This document shows positions 11,934 through 20,053 of a stretch of 39,293 nt of DNA, piece after piece. Position numbers and translations under genes: made by a program. The stretch is from a virus, in the IMG/VR virus record IMGVR_UViG_3300045107_000831, positions 1 through 39,293 of that record. The stretch is one strand, 5' to 3'. Each line of letters starts with the position of its first letter. Position 1 is the stretch's first letter. Under the pieces are notes generated by a model. That model was not told the origin of the DNA. It did no database searches and worked only from the letters and a program-made list of their open reading frames with translations.

Positions 11934-13726
11934 CGGTACCGGACGGCAACGTCGAAGGCGTGCGGGCGGCGCTCGACGGCGCCGTCGAGGTCACTTCGAT
12001 CCCCGACCCGGGCGGGCCGGCCGGGCCGTCGCGCGAGCGGCGGTCCCAGCTGCCCGAGGACTGCCCGGTCGAGCCGCTCGGGATCCTCGACGACGTTGCC
12101 TATTACCTCGACGATTCGCGCCAGCTGCGGGCGCTGCCGGCGCGCGAGCATAGTCGGCTCGGGGTGCAGGCACTGTTCGGGACCCGGATCGAGCTGCTGT
12201 ATCGCGACTGGCCGCGGGTCAACGCCGAGGGCGAGACCACCGGCTGGCGGCCGGAGAAGGCGGCCGAGGCGCTGATGACGGAGGCCGCGCGCCGCGGCGT
12301 CTGGAACCCGATGGAGCGAGTGCGCGGCGTCGGCTGCTGGCTCGGCGCGGCCGGGAATTTGATCCTGCATTGCGGCGACCAGGTGTGGGTCGGGCCGGGC
12401 GGTGCCGACGCCGGCGGCTGGCGCCAGCCGGGCCCTATCGATGCGCAGGTCTATCCGGCGGCGCCGGCGCGCCCGCGCTTCGCCCCGACCCGGGCGGCGG
12501 GTGGCGAGCGCGGCCCCGCGCACGAGCTGCTGGCGCTGCTCAACACCTGGCGCTGGCGCCGCGGCGCGGTCGACGCGCAGCTGCTGCTCGGCTGGATCGC
12601 CGCGGCCATGCTCGGCGGCGCGCTGCAGTGGCGCCCGATGGCCTGGATCACCGGCGATCGGGCGACCGGCAAGAGCACGCTGCACCGGCTGCTGCAGTGG
12701 GTCTTCGACGACGCGATCGTCTCGGTGTCGGACGCGTCGGGCGCCGGCATCTGGCAGAAGCTCGGGCATGCCGCGCTGCCGGTCGCGATCGACGAGCTCG
12801 AGGCCGACGAGGACAACCGGCGCGCCTACCAGATCGTCAAGCTGGCGCGCCAGGCGGCGAGCGGCGGCGTGGTGCTGCGGGGCGGCGCCGACCACAAGGG
12901 CGCCGAGTTCACCGCGCGATCGTGCTTTCTGTTCTCCTCGATCCTGATCCCGCCAATGCTCGGGCAGGACCGCAGCCGGATCGCCATCCTCGAGCTCGAG
13001 CCGCTGGTCGCCGAGGGCGAGGTCTTCCGCGGGCCGCCGGCGCTCGACCGCCGCAAGCTGGCGGCGCTGGGCGCCGCGCTGCGCCGCCGCCTGGTCGATG
13101 GCTGGCACCGCTGGGACGCCACTCTCGAGGCCTACCGGCAGGCCTGCGCGGCGGCGGGGCAGGGCGGCCGCGGCGCCGACCAGCTGGGCACTCTCGGCGC
13201 CGCCGCCGACCTGCTGCTGCACGACCAGCTGCCGAGCGGCGACGAGCTCGAGGCCTGGGCGGCCGGGGTGGCGAGCGCCAGCGCGGACACTCCCGACGAC
13301 GCCGACCACCAGCGCTGCGTTGCCCACCTGGTCACCTCGGTGGTCGACGTCTACCGCGGCGGCGCGCGCCTGGTGCTCAACCAATGGCTGCTGCGCGCCG
13401 CCGGCGACGCGCGCGGCCTCGAGCCGGGCAGCCAGGTCGAGGCCGTCGAGGTCATCGGCACCTTCGGCCTGCGCATCCATCGCGACGCCGAGGGCCAGCG
13501 CTGGCTGGCGGTCGCCAACTGCCACCAGGGCCTCGCCGCCCTGTTCGCCGGCACCCATTGGGCCGCGCGCAGCGGCGCCGCCGGCGTCTGGGCGCAGGCG
13601 CTGCGCCGGGTGCCTGGCGCGCGCTCGCATGGCGGGCTCAGGTTCAACGGCGCCTACGCGCGATGCACGCTGCTGCCGCTCGAGGCGGTGCTGCTGTCGG
13701 AGGAGGGGGGCGATCATGCGCCCTGA
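11930..13726 (+). CDS. AAA+ primase/helicase-type ATPase
   Basis: A 598-aa replication protein. The start is taken as TTG 11930, which overlaps the ParB-like stop as TTGA and has an AGGGGG ribosome binding site. The N-terminal ~180 residues (GILDDVAYYLDDSRQLRALPAREHSRLGVQALFG) resemble the regulatory part of phage D5/DUF927-like helicases. Walker A is GDRATGKST at 242-250, the Walker B-like VAIDELE at 285-291, followed by sensor-like segments (SSILIPPMLGQDRSRIAILELEPL). It should unwind DNA for phage replication together with the Toprim primase. Whether it also carries primase activity cannot be told. Confidence 0.87.
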   Translation: MTVPDGNVEGVRAALDGAVEVTSIPDPGGPAGPSRERRSQLPEDCPVEPLGILDDVAYYLDDSRQLRALPAREHSRLGVQALFGTRIELLYRDWPRVNAEGETTGWRPEKAAEALMTEAARRGVWNPMERVRGVGCWLGAAGNLILHCGDQVWVGPGGADAGGWRQPGPIDAQVYPAAPARPRFAPTRAAGGERGPAHELLALLNTWRWRRGAVDAQLLLGWIAAAMLGGALQWRPMAWITGDRATGKSTLHRLLQWVFDDAIVSVSDASGAGIWQKLGHAALPVAIDELEADEDNRRAYQIVKLARQAASGGVVLRGGADHKGAEFTARSCFLFSSILIPPMLGQDRSRIAILELEPLVAEGEVFRGPPALDRRKLAALGAALRRRLVDGWHRWDATLEAYRQACAAAGQGGRGADQLGTLGAAADLLLHDQLPSGDELEAWAAGVASASADTPDDADHQRCVAHLVTSVVDVYRGGARLVLNQWLLRAAGDARGLEPGSQVEAVEVIGTFGLRIHRDAEGQRWLAVANCHQGLAALFAGTHWAARSGAAGVWAQALRRVPGARSHGGLRFNGAYARCTLLPLEAVLLSEEGGDHAP

Positions 13727-13895
13727 TCCCCGACCCTTTGGGATGTCGGTCAATCGCGCGGCGGGCGAGCGCGATGCAACCTGCGGTGGCGGGTTCGGGG
13801 ACTGCGAGAGGTTCGCAGATGAAACGCCCGAAACGGCGCTGAAACGCCCGCCGTTTCAGCTAAGTCGTTGGTGGACAACGACAATACCACCCTGA
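13716..13895 (+). CDS. Possible small protein, 59 aa, entering the repeat cluster
   Basis: ATG 13716 sits behind GGAGGGGGG, one of the strongest ribosome binding sites in the window, and overlaps the helicase end by 11 bases. The product begins MRPDPRPFGMSVNRAAGERDATCGGGFGDC and ends SRWWTTTIPP. The first TGAAACG repeats of the cluster are inside its 3' half, so either the repeats have invaded the reading frame or the frame is not a gene. No family recognised. Confidence 0.4.
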   Translation: MRPDPRPFGMSVNRAAGERDATCGGGFGDCERFADETPETALKRPPFQLSRWWTTTIPP

Positions 13896-14042
13896 AACGC
13901 TGAAACGCCTAGAACGGCCTCCCGTATATGCGCGCGCGCGTCATGAACATCACCGTTTCAACCGTTTCACCGTTTCAGACAGAGGAATAGAGAGATGGAT
14001 CAAGGGCTTGGCCTGAAACGCTGGCTGAAACGGGCTGAAACG
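13820..14042. repeat. TGAAACG repeat cluster, candidate replication origin or packaging site
   Basis: Eleven exact copies of TGAAACG lie within 223 bases. Seven are direct (13820, 13840, 13893, 13901, 14014, 14026, 14036) and four inverted (13852, 13954, 13963, 13971), plus a one-base variant at 13829. Between them lie CAATACCAC and CCGTATATGCGCGCGCGCG, a local change in composition. The cluster sits between the helicase and the small terminase. Iteron-like arrays bound by a replication initiator and pac/cos sites bound by small terminase are both expected in such a place. A 22-codon frame (13995-14063) with AGAGGAATAGAGAG before its ATG also crosses the last repeats and ends just before the terminase start. 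Confidence 0.7.
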
Positions 14043-14063
14043 CCTGAAGTAGGGGGCGAGTAG

Positions 14064-14576
14064 GTGGCCGAGGCGACGGGGATCGCCGGCGCCGTCCAGG
14101 CGGCGGCCCGGGCGGCCGGCGAGGCGCCGGCCGAGCCCGCGCAGCTCGAGCTTGCCGGCCTGCCGCTGGCGGCGGTCGCCGAGCCGGCGCGCGAGCACGA
14201 GACGCCGGACAGCCCGCGGCGGGGCGGGCGGGCGCCGGGGACGCCGAACCGGCGCACGCAGGCCTGGGTCGAGCACATCCTCGGCCGCTACCGCTCGCCG
14301 CTGGTGGCGATGGCGGAGACGTACAGCCGGCCGGTCGAGGAGCTGGCGCGCCTGCTCTCCTGCACTCGGCTCGAGGCCTTCCAGCTGCAGCTGCGCGCGA
14401 TGCAGGAGCTGGCGCCCTACGTCCACCAGAAGCTGCCGCAGGCCGTCCAGGTCGAGGGCAAGGGCGTCGCGATGCTGGCGATCGTCGACCCGGCGGCGCT
14501 CGCCGGCGCGGCCGGACCGGCCGCGATCGAGGGCGAGCTCGCCCTCGACCTGAATCCAGCAAAATCAGAGGGTTAG
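14064..14576 (+). CDS. Terminase small subunit-like DNA-packaging protein
   Basis: A 170-aa protein with a GTG start directly after a TAG, preceded by AGGGGGCGAG. The N-terminal third is Ala/Glu/Pro-rich. Residues 50-75 (RRGGRAPGTPNRRTQAWVEHILG) contain the basic G-R-x-P-G-x-x-N-x-R-T motif common in small-terminase-like proteins. Then come YRSPLVAMAETYSRPVEELARLLSCTRLEAFQLQLRAMQELAPYVHQK, a helical region like those that recognise phage packaging sites. It is followed by the large terminase. The repeat cluster just upstream could be its binding site. Confidence 0.72.
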   Translation: MAEATGIAGAVQAAARAAGEAPAEPAQLELAGLPLAAVAEPAREHETPDSPRRGGRAPGTPNRRTQAWVEHILGRYRSPLVAMAETYSRPVEELARLLSCTRLEAFQLQLRAMQELAPYVHQKLPQAVQVEGKGVAMLAIVDPAALAGAAGPAAIEGELALDLNPAKSEG

Positions 14577-14870
14577 CGCGATGCGGTCGAGCCGAGTTGG
14601 ACAGCGGCGAGTTGGACAGCCGCGCGAAACCCGCGGAACTCCGCCATTTCCGTGGCTCCTGCCCGCTGATCGGTCATCAGACGGGCAGGCCGGCGGGCAC
14701 CTCGACCCGGCGGCGGCCGAGGCCGCCGCCGGCGCGACCCGGGGGGGACCCCCCGCGGCCCGAGCGAGCGACCGTGGGGGCTCGAAAAACTCCCAGGACC
14801 TCGTTGGCCGGAATTGGACCCGCGCGGAAAGGGTCGGCATCGCCCGGGGTGCGGGATGCGGGGTGCGGGC
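14577..14870 (+). other. 294-bp spacer between terminase genes, no convincing gene
   Basis: One open frame (14581-14874) crosses the whole spacer and ends in GTGA overlap with the large terminase, but its product is Arg/Gly/Ser/Pro-rich without a domain, and its codon use is unlike its neighbours in the first 35 codons. The DNA has two copies of AGTTGGACAGC (14595 and 14610; a third is at 38641 near the attachment site), a hairpin around 14707-14736 (CGGCGG and GGCCGCCGCCG), and GGGGGGACCCCCC near 14750. It might be part of the packaging site or a remnant of an inserted gene. Confidence 0.35.
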
Positions 14871-16304
14871 GTGAGCGGCCTCGCGATCCGCTACCAGCCG
14901 CCGGGCCCGGTAGCGGCGCGCTTCATGGCGTCGGACGCGTCGGTCCGCTGCATCAACGGGCCGATCGGCTCGGGCAAGACCGGCGCCTGCCTGATGGACG
15001 GCGTCTTCCGCGCGGCGCGGCAGGCGCCCGATGCGAACGGCGTTCGCCGGTTCAAGGGCGCCGTGATCCGCGACACCTACCGGCAGCTCGAGAAGACCAC
15101 CATCCCGTCCTGGCACCGCTGGGTGCCGAAGGAAACCGGCGACTGGATCGGCGGCGAGGGCGGCCGGCCGGCGGTGCACCGGCTGCGGTTCGGGCTGCCC
15201 GACGGCACGATGGTCGACCTGGTGATGGAGTTCCTCGGTCTCGGCGAGCACAAGGTCGAGGACGCGATGCGGGGCTGGGAAGGCACCTGGGCGTACCTGA
15301 ATGAGGCCGACCTGCTGGCCAAGGACGTGCTCACCTTCGTGCGCGGCCGCGTCGGCCGCTATCCCGCCAAGGACGGTGCCGGCGGCGGCGGGGCGAGCTG
15401 GTACGGCGTGGTGCTCGACTGCAACGCGCCCGACACCGATTCCTGGATCTACCACGATTTCGTCGAGGCGCCGGCGAAGGGTTGGGAGTGGTTCCGCCAG
15501 CCGGGCGGCCGGGATGCGGGGGCGGAGAACCTGCGCAACCTGCCGGACGGCTACTACGAGCAGCAGGTCCAGGGCCAGCCCGACTGGTATGTCCGCCGCT
15601 TCGTTGACAACCTGTTCGGCTACAGCCGCGACGGGTTGCCGGTCTATCCCGAGTTCAACGACGCGTTCCACGTGGCGCCGAAGCCGCTCGAGCCGCTGCC
15701 GGGCGTGGCACTCACCCTCGGGCTCGATGCCGGGCTCTCGCCGGCGGCGATCGTCACGCAGCGCGCGCCGGACGGGCAGTGGCGCATCCTCGACGAGCTG
15801 GTCGGCGCCAACATGGGGGCGACCCGCTTCGGCGAGCTGCTGCTGCAGCTGCTCGCCGAGAAGTACGCCAAGCTGAAGGCGACCGCCTGGGCCGACCCGG
15901 CCTCGATGTCGCGCTCGAGCACCGACGAGCGGAGCTGGGCCGAGGTGATCGCCGCCACGACGAAGCTGGCGATCGCGCCGACCATGACGAACGCGATCAG
16001 CGTCCGGCTCGACGCGGTGCGGGTGCCGCTGACCCGGATGATCGACGGCCACAAGCCGGGGCTGCTGCTGTCGCCGAGCTGCAAGGTGCTGCGCAAGGGC
16101 TTCAACAGCGGCTATGCCTTCCGCCGGCTGCAGCTCGCCGGGCAGAGCCGCTTCGAGGAGCTGCCGGCGAAGAACGACTTCTCGCACCCGCATGACGGGC
16201 TGCAGTACGCGCTGCTCGGCGGCGGCGAGCACCGGCGGCTGCTCGGCCAGAAGGAAGGGCGATTCGGCCGGAAGCTCGAATATCCCGCGCTCGGGGTCGC
16301 CTGA
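14871..16304 (+). CDS. Terminase large subunit
   Basis: A 477-aa packaging motor and nuclease. GTG 14871 is chosen (SGLAIRYQPPGPVAARF); ATG 14856 is possible. The ATPase has a Walker A NGPIGSGKTGA around 30-40 and a Walker B-like segment with NEAD (EGTWAYLNEADLL). The RNase H-type nuclease has Asp in LTLGLDAGLSPAAIV, Asp in WADPAS, and Asp in SHPHDGLQYAL. It cuts and pumps DNA into the prohead through the portal at 17189. The 3' end shares TGATG with the next gene. Confidence 0.93.
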   Translation: MSGLAIRYQPPGPVAARFMASDASVRCINGPIGSGKTGACLMDGVFRAARQAPDANGVRRFKGAVIRDTYRQLEKTTIPSWHRWVPKETGDWIGGEGGRPAVHRLRFGLPDGTMVDLVMEFLGLGEHKVEDAMRGWEGTWAYLNEADLLAKDVLTFVRGRVGRYPAKDGAGGGGASWYGVVLDCNAPDTDSWIYHDFVEAPAKGWEWFRQPGGRDAGAENLRNLPDGYYEQQVQGQPDWYVRRFVDNLFGYSRDGLPVYPEFNDAFHVAPKPLEPLPGVALTLGLDAGLSPAAIVTQRAPDGQWRILDELVGANMGATRFGELLLQLLAEKYAKLKATAWADPASMSRSSTDERSWAEVIAATTKLAIAPTMTNAISVRLDAVRVPLTRMIDGHKPGLLLSPSCKVLRKGFNSGYAFRRLQLAGQSRFEELPAKNDFSHPHDGLQYALLGGGEHRRLLGQKEGRFGRKLEYPALGVA

Positions 16305-16660
16305 TGAGCACGCCCTATGCCACGCATGTCGGGAGCCACGCGATCGAGCGGGCCTGGGAGCGCTATGGTGTGGCGCTGACGCCGCACGAGCTGGCATTGC
16401 TCGGGGCGCAGTGCGGGAACGGTCGCACCGTCAGGCTCCGGGTCCAGGCGGATCGCAGCGAGGTGCACCTGGTGCGCCACGCCGAGGTGACGATGGTTGC
16501 CGTCTGGGACCCGGCGACGCGGGCGATCATCACCTTCCTGCCGAACGACGCCAAGGTGTCGATCGGCCGCAACATGGTCGGCCAGCGTCCCTCCGGCGCC
16601 GAGCAGGCCGACGGACGCTTCGCCGAGCGCCGGCGCCGGCAGCGAAGCAGGCGGCGATGA
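16304..16660 (+). CDS. Hypothetical protein, 118 aa
   Basis: Start ATG 16304 overlaps the terminase stop (TGATG). The fold looks alpha/beta: TPYATHVGSHAIERAWERYGVALTPHELALLG, VRLRVQADRSEVHLVRHAEVTMVAVWDPATRAIITFLPNDAKVS, then a basic tail rich in Arg. The pattern HAIERAxERYG and the beta pair ending in ITFLP recalls RelE-like or DUF4258-like folds, in which a short barrel carries a His and Arg, but I cannot confirm it. The next gene overlaps by ATGA. Confidence 0.62.
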   Translation: MSTPYATHVGSHAIERAWERYGVALTPHELALLGAQCGNGRTVRLRVQADRSEVHLVRHAEVTMVAVWDPATRAIITFLPNDAKVSIGRNMVGQRPSGAEQADGRFAERRRRQRSRRR

Positions 16661-17082
16661 TGGACGGCGGCATGGCGACGATCGACGTCGAGACGCGCCA
16701 GCGGCGGGACGCGGTGAAATCACGGCTGCATGACGCTGCGTTGACGCTGCACGCCATGCCGTACCCGCGCGAGCTCGATCGGCTCGATCGGCTGCAGGCG
16801 ACCTGGCCGCACGTCCCCCAGGACTTTTGGACGGCCTATGCCGCCGCCGCGGCGCGGCGCCGGCCGCCCGAGCCCACCGGCGAGCAGCTCGACCGGCTCG
16901 ACCAGGTGCTCGCCTGGATCCTGGTGCTCGACCTGGACGCGCGGCGCCTGGTCGGGGCCTGGATGCTCGGCGCCGACTGGGCGGAGATCTGCCGCCGATT
17001 CCGCATCGGCCGGACCACCGGCTGGGCCCGGCTGAACGCGGCGCTCGACCGGCTCGCCGAGGCGATGGGAGAGGCCGGTTGA
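16657..17082 (+). CDS. HTH protein (DUF6362-like)
   Basis: A 141-aa protein. The C-terminal half has EQLDRLDQVLAWILVLDLDARRLVGAWMLGADWAEICRRFRIGRTTGWARLNAALDRLAEAM, in which L-D-x-D-x-R-L-V-x-x-x-A-x-G-x-x-W-x-x-I is followed by a sigma-region-4-like HTH (ICRRFRIGRTTGWARLNAAL). This arrangement is that of DUF6362. Its position between large terminase and portal is unusual for a regulator; it may act on late transcription or assist packaging. Start ATG 16657 overlaps the previous stop. Confidence 0.72.
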   Translation: MMDGGMATIDVETRQRRDAVKSRLHDAALTLHAMPYPRELDRLDRLQATWPHVPQDFWTAYAAAAARRRPPEPTGEQLDRLDQVLAWILVLDLDARRLVGAWMLGADWAEICRRFRIGRTTGWARLNAALDRLAEAMGEAG

Positions 17083-17159
17083 ACATCCTGAACAAATTTG
17101 CTATGCGTCTTCGCCAGGATTCGATCACTGCGCCCGCCCGGTCACCGACCGCGGCGGGC
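17079..17159 (+). promoter_or_regulatory. Possible structural-gene promoter and leader hairpin
   Basis: This is the only sizeable gap (17083-17188) between terminase and portal. TTGAAC at 17079-17084 and TATGCG at 17102-17107 are 17 bases apart, a plausible sigma70-type promoter in a window where AT-rich stretches are rare. Downstream, GCCCGCC (17132-17138) pairs with GGCGGGC (17153-17159). One TGAAACG copy (inverted) occurs at 17165. The promoter is a guess from sequence alone. Confidence 0.35.
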
Positions 17160-17188
17160 GCCGTCGTTTCAGGGGTCCGGAACCCGAC

Positions 17189-19372
17189 ATGCCCGTGATG
17201 GATGAGGCCAAGCTGCGAGCGATCGTGGCGGCGGAGAAGGCGCAGGCGCTGTCGGCGCTCAACGCCTCCGACCTGTCGCGGCAGCGGGCCCGGGCGATGG
17301 ACTACTACCTCGGCGACATGACCGCCGACATGCCGTCGGCGCAGGGGCGCAGCGCCGCGGTCTCGAGCGACGTCGCCGACACCGTCGAGTCGATCATGCC
17401 GGCGCTGATGAAGATCTTCGCCGCCGGCGACGAGATCGTCCGCTTCAACCCGGTCGGCCCGGAGGACGAGGACGCGGCGGCGCAGGAGACGGACTACGTC
17501 AACCACGTCTTCTGGCAGGACAACCCGGGCTTCCTGATCCTCTACACGATGTGCAAGGACGGGCTGCTGCAGAAGACCGGGATCGTCAAGAGCTGGTGGG
17601 AGATCAGCACCAGCCTCGAGCGCGAGACCTACACCGGCCAGCCGCAGCACGTCCTCGAGCTGCTGTCGCGCCAGGACGGGGTCGAGCTGGTCGAGCACAC
17701 GGAATATCCCGATCCGGCCGTCGCCGGGCTGCAGGCGCTGTCGGCGGCCGGTGACGGCTTTCCCGGCGCCGGCGCCCTGCCGATGCTGCACGACTTCACC
17801 CTGGTGCACCGGCGCAAGGTCGGCCGGGCCCGCGTGGTGAACGTGCCGCCCGAGGAGTTCCTGATCGCGCGGCGGGCCCGCTCGGTCGCCGATTCGCCCT
17901 ATTGCGGCCACCGGGTGCGCAAGACGGTCTCCGAGCTGCTCGAGCAGGGCTATGACCGCGAGACGGTCGAGGCGCTGCCGACCAGCACCTGGACCGACGA
18001 CACCGAGGAGGCCACGGCGCGGGCCAAGGGCGTGCGCACCACGGGCGGCGCGTCGGAGTCGATCGGGGACGGCACGGGCTCGGGCGAGTCCAACCCGGCG
18101 ATGCGGCTGGTCGACGTCACCGAGCACTACGTCCGGGTCGACTATGACGGCGACGGGATCGCCGAGCTGCGCAAGGTGACGACGGCGGGCGGCTCCGACG
18201 TGCTGCTCGACAACGAGCCGTGGGAAGGCGGCATGCCGTTCGCCCTGGGCTGCCCGATCCTGCTGCCGCACCGGGCGATCGGCCTCGCGGTCGCCGACCT
18301 GGTGATCGACATACAGCGCATCAAGACCGCCCTCTACCGCGCGGTGCTCGACAACGCCTACTTCATCAACAACGGCCGCACCGAGGTCTCGGAGAGCCAC
18401 GCCGGCGAATACACGATCGACGACCTGCTGACCAACCGGCCGGGCGGCATCGTGCGGACCCGGATGCCGGGCGGCCTCACCCCGATGCAGACCCAGCCGA
18501 TCGGGCCGACCATCTTCCCGCTGCTCGAATATGTCGACCAGGCGAGCGAGCGGCGGACCGGCGTGGCGCGCGACTTCAACGGGCTCGACCCGCAATCGCT
18601 CGACCGGGCGACGGCGACGACGGTGCGCGCGCTGCAGACGGCGGCGCAATACCGCATCGAGCTGATCGCCCGGATCTTCGCCGAGACCGGGATCAAGGAC
18701 CTGTTCCTGCAGCTGCACCGGCTGATCCTGGTGCATGGAAGGGAGGAGCGGGCCCGCGTGCTGCGGCTGCGCGGACAGTGGGTCGAGGTCGACCCCTCGG
18801 ACTGGCGCGAGCGCAACGACATGACCGTCTCGGTCGGGCTCGGCACCGGCGACAAGGACCAGCAGCTGATGCACTTGCAGCAGATCCTCGGCATGCAGGT
18901 CCAGGCGCTGCAGCTCCAGGGCGGGCCGGGCGGTCCGATCGTCACGCTGCCGAAGATCCACAAGACCCTGACCGAGATCACGAAGAACGCCGGCTTCCGC
19001 AACCCCGACGATTTCTGGGGCGACCCCTCGACGGCGCCGCAGCCGCAGCCCGGCGCCGGCGGCCCGGGCGGCATCCCGCCGGAGGCGCATGCCACGGTGA
19101 TCGCCGCTCAGCTCGACGCCGAGGTCTCCCGCCAGAAGGTCGAGCAGGAGCCGGCGGTCGCCGCCATGCGCGCGCGCGTCAAGGCCGAGAGCGACGCCGA
19201 GATCGCGCGGATCAAGGCGGCGGCCGACATCGAGGTGGCGCGGATCAAGGCCGGGCTCGACCTGCAGGGCACGATTCAGGAGGCGGTGATCCGCGCCCTG
19301 GCCGCGGCGGGCGCCGCGCCGGCGCCGGCCGCGCCCCTGGGCTCGCCAATGACGAACGGAGGCACGGCATGA
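17189..19372 (+). CDS. P22-type portal protein
   Basis: A 727-aa protein, close to the length of P22 gp1. The N-terminal region (RQRARAMDYYLGDMTADMPSAQGRSAAVSSDVADTVESIMPALMKIF) and NPGFLILYTMCKDGLLQKTGIVKSWWE are typical of P22-like portals. The C-terminal 110 residues are a helical, Lys/Glu/Ala-rich segment with repeated EIARIKA and EVARIKA, expected to form the barrel or crown. It forms the dodecameric DNA channel at the capsid vertex and, with the ejection proteins downstream, identifies the phage as short-tailed. It ends in ATGA overlap with the next gene. Confidence 0.93.
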   Translation: MPVMDEAKLRAIVAAEKAQALSALNASDLSRQRARAMDYYLGDMTADMPSAQGRSAAVSSDVADTVESIMPALMKIFAAGDEIVRFNPVGPEDEDAAAQETDYVNHVFWQDNPGFLILYTMCKDGLLQKTGIVKSWWEISTSLERETYTGQPQHVLELLSRQDGVELVEHTEYPDPAVAGLQALSAAGDGFPGAGALPMLHDFTLVHRRKVGRARVVNVPPEEFLIARRARSVADSPYCGHRVRKTVSELLEQGYDRETVEALPTSTWTDDTEEATARAKGVRTTGGASESIGDGTGSGESNPAMRLVDVTEHYVRVDYDGDGIAELRKVTTAGGSDVLLDNEPWEGGMPFALGCPILLPHRAIGLAVADLVIDIQRIKTALYRAVLDNAYFINNGRTEVSESHAGEYTIDDLLTNRPGGIVRTRMPGGLTPMQTQPIGPTIFPLLEYVDQASERRTGVARDFNGLDPQSLDRATATTVRALQTAAQYRIELIARIFAETGIKDLFLQLHRLILVHGREERARVLRLRGQWVEVDPSDWRERNDMTVSVGLGTGDKDQQLMHLQQILGMQVQALQLQGGPGGPIVTLPKIHKTLTEITKNAGFRNPDDFWGDPSTAPQPQPGAGGPGGIPPEAHATVIAAQLDAEVSRQKVEQEPAVAAMRARVKAESDAEIARIKAAADIEVARIKAGLDLQGTIQEAVIRALAAAGAAPAPAAPLGSPMTNGGTA

Positions 19373-19764
19373 CGCAGCGACCGCTGACCACCGAGGAGCG
19401 GCAGCGTCTGGCTCCGGTCTTCGCGAAGGTGGGCCTCGAGGCCCTCGCCTACGCCGACCGGCCAGGCCGCCTCGTCTGGCCGGTCGAGGAGTTCCTTCGC
19501 CGCCAGCGCTGCGGACAGCATGTGGCCGCTCGGCTGCGGCGGCTGAACCCGGCTGGCGTCGTGGAAGGCGAGTATCCGCGGGGATGGCATCGCCGTGTCG
19601 CCCTTGCCCGCCGCTTCGACGACGTCATGCCGGTGGCCGAGTTCGTGCGACGCTTCGGGTCGGCAGCTCTCAGGGCGCTCCCGCGCCAAGCCTTCATCCG
19701 GGAGGGGCGGCGCCGCGCGATCACGCTGCTGTGGCTCATGGAAACCCGGTTCGGAGCCGCCTGA
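19369..19764 (+). CDS. Hypothetical protein, 131 aa
   Basis: Overlaps the portal stop by ATGA. Composition is basic and helical: LTTEERQRLAPVFAKVGLEALAYADRPGRLVWPVEEFLRRQ, then RLRRLNPAGVVEGEYPRGWHRRVALARRFDDVMPVAEFVRRFGSAALRALP. No family recognised. It lies in the portal-scaffold interval, so may be a minor head or assembly protein, or an inserted gene. Its third positions are less uniformly G/C than those of the portal. Confidence 0.6.
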   Translation: MTQRPLTTEERQRLAPVFAKVGLEALAYADRPGRLVWPVEEFLRRQRCGQHVAARLRRLNPAGVVEGEYPRGWHRRVALARRFDDVMPVAEFVRRFGSAALRALPRQAFIREGRRRAITLLWLMETRFGAA

Positions 19765-19765
19765 C

Positions 19766-20053
19766 ATGGTCGACGAGCAGAAGCTCCTCGAGGACATCGA
19801 TGCCGGCGCGCGGGCGGAAGCCGCGCGCGGCTCGCTCGAGCACGCCTTCGCGGAGTTGCGGCGACAGTACCTCGAGGCGTGGCGCGGCAGCCGGCTCGAC
19901 GACGTCGCCGGGCGCGAGCGGCTGTGGCAGGCCGACCAGATCCTCGGGCGGGTCGAGGCGCAGCTGCGCCAGGTCGCCAATGGCGGGAAGATCGCGCGGC
20001 GGCAGCTCGAGGAGATCGAGCGCCTGAGGCGCGCAGAAGGGAGCGAGGCATGA
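19766..20053 (+). CDS. Helical phage protein, 95 aa, before the scaffold
   Basis: ATG 19766 starts one base after the previous stop; the end overlaps the scaffold start by ATGA. The whole protein is helical and charged: EQKLLEDIDAGARAEAARG, FAELRRQYLEAWRGSR, GRERLWQADQILGRVEAQLRQVANGGKIARRQLEEIERLRR. Small proteins of this type with the motif R-x-R-L-W-x-A-x-Q-I-L lie next to the scaffold in many podovirus genomes; the role is unknown. Confidence 0.65.
   Translation: MVDEQKLLEDIDAGARAEAARGSLEHAFAELRRQYLEAWRGSRLDDVAGRERLWQADQILGRVEAQLRQVANGGKIARRQLEEIERLRRAEGSEA

Noticed and set aside
10910-13726. A single 938-aa frame covering the ParB-like and helicase genes
   Set aside because: The first 340 codons read Arg/Ala-rich noise over the ParB-like gene, which is in another frame; the true helicase starts near 11930.
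13995-14063. 22-codon frame MDQGLGLKRWLKRAETPEVGGE as a gene
   Set aside because: It is mostly the repeat sequence translated; kept only as a remark in the repeat entry, since its good upstream site could be chance or couple to the terminase start.
16112-19090. Very long minus-strand open frames across the terminase, portal and tail genes
   Set aside because: Long antisense frames are common in GC-rich coding DNA; their Arg/Asp/Gly/Leu-rich products show no domains.
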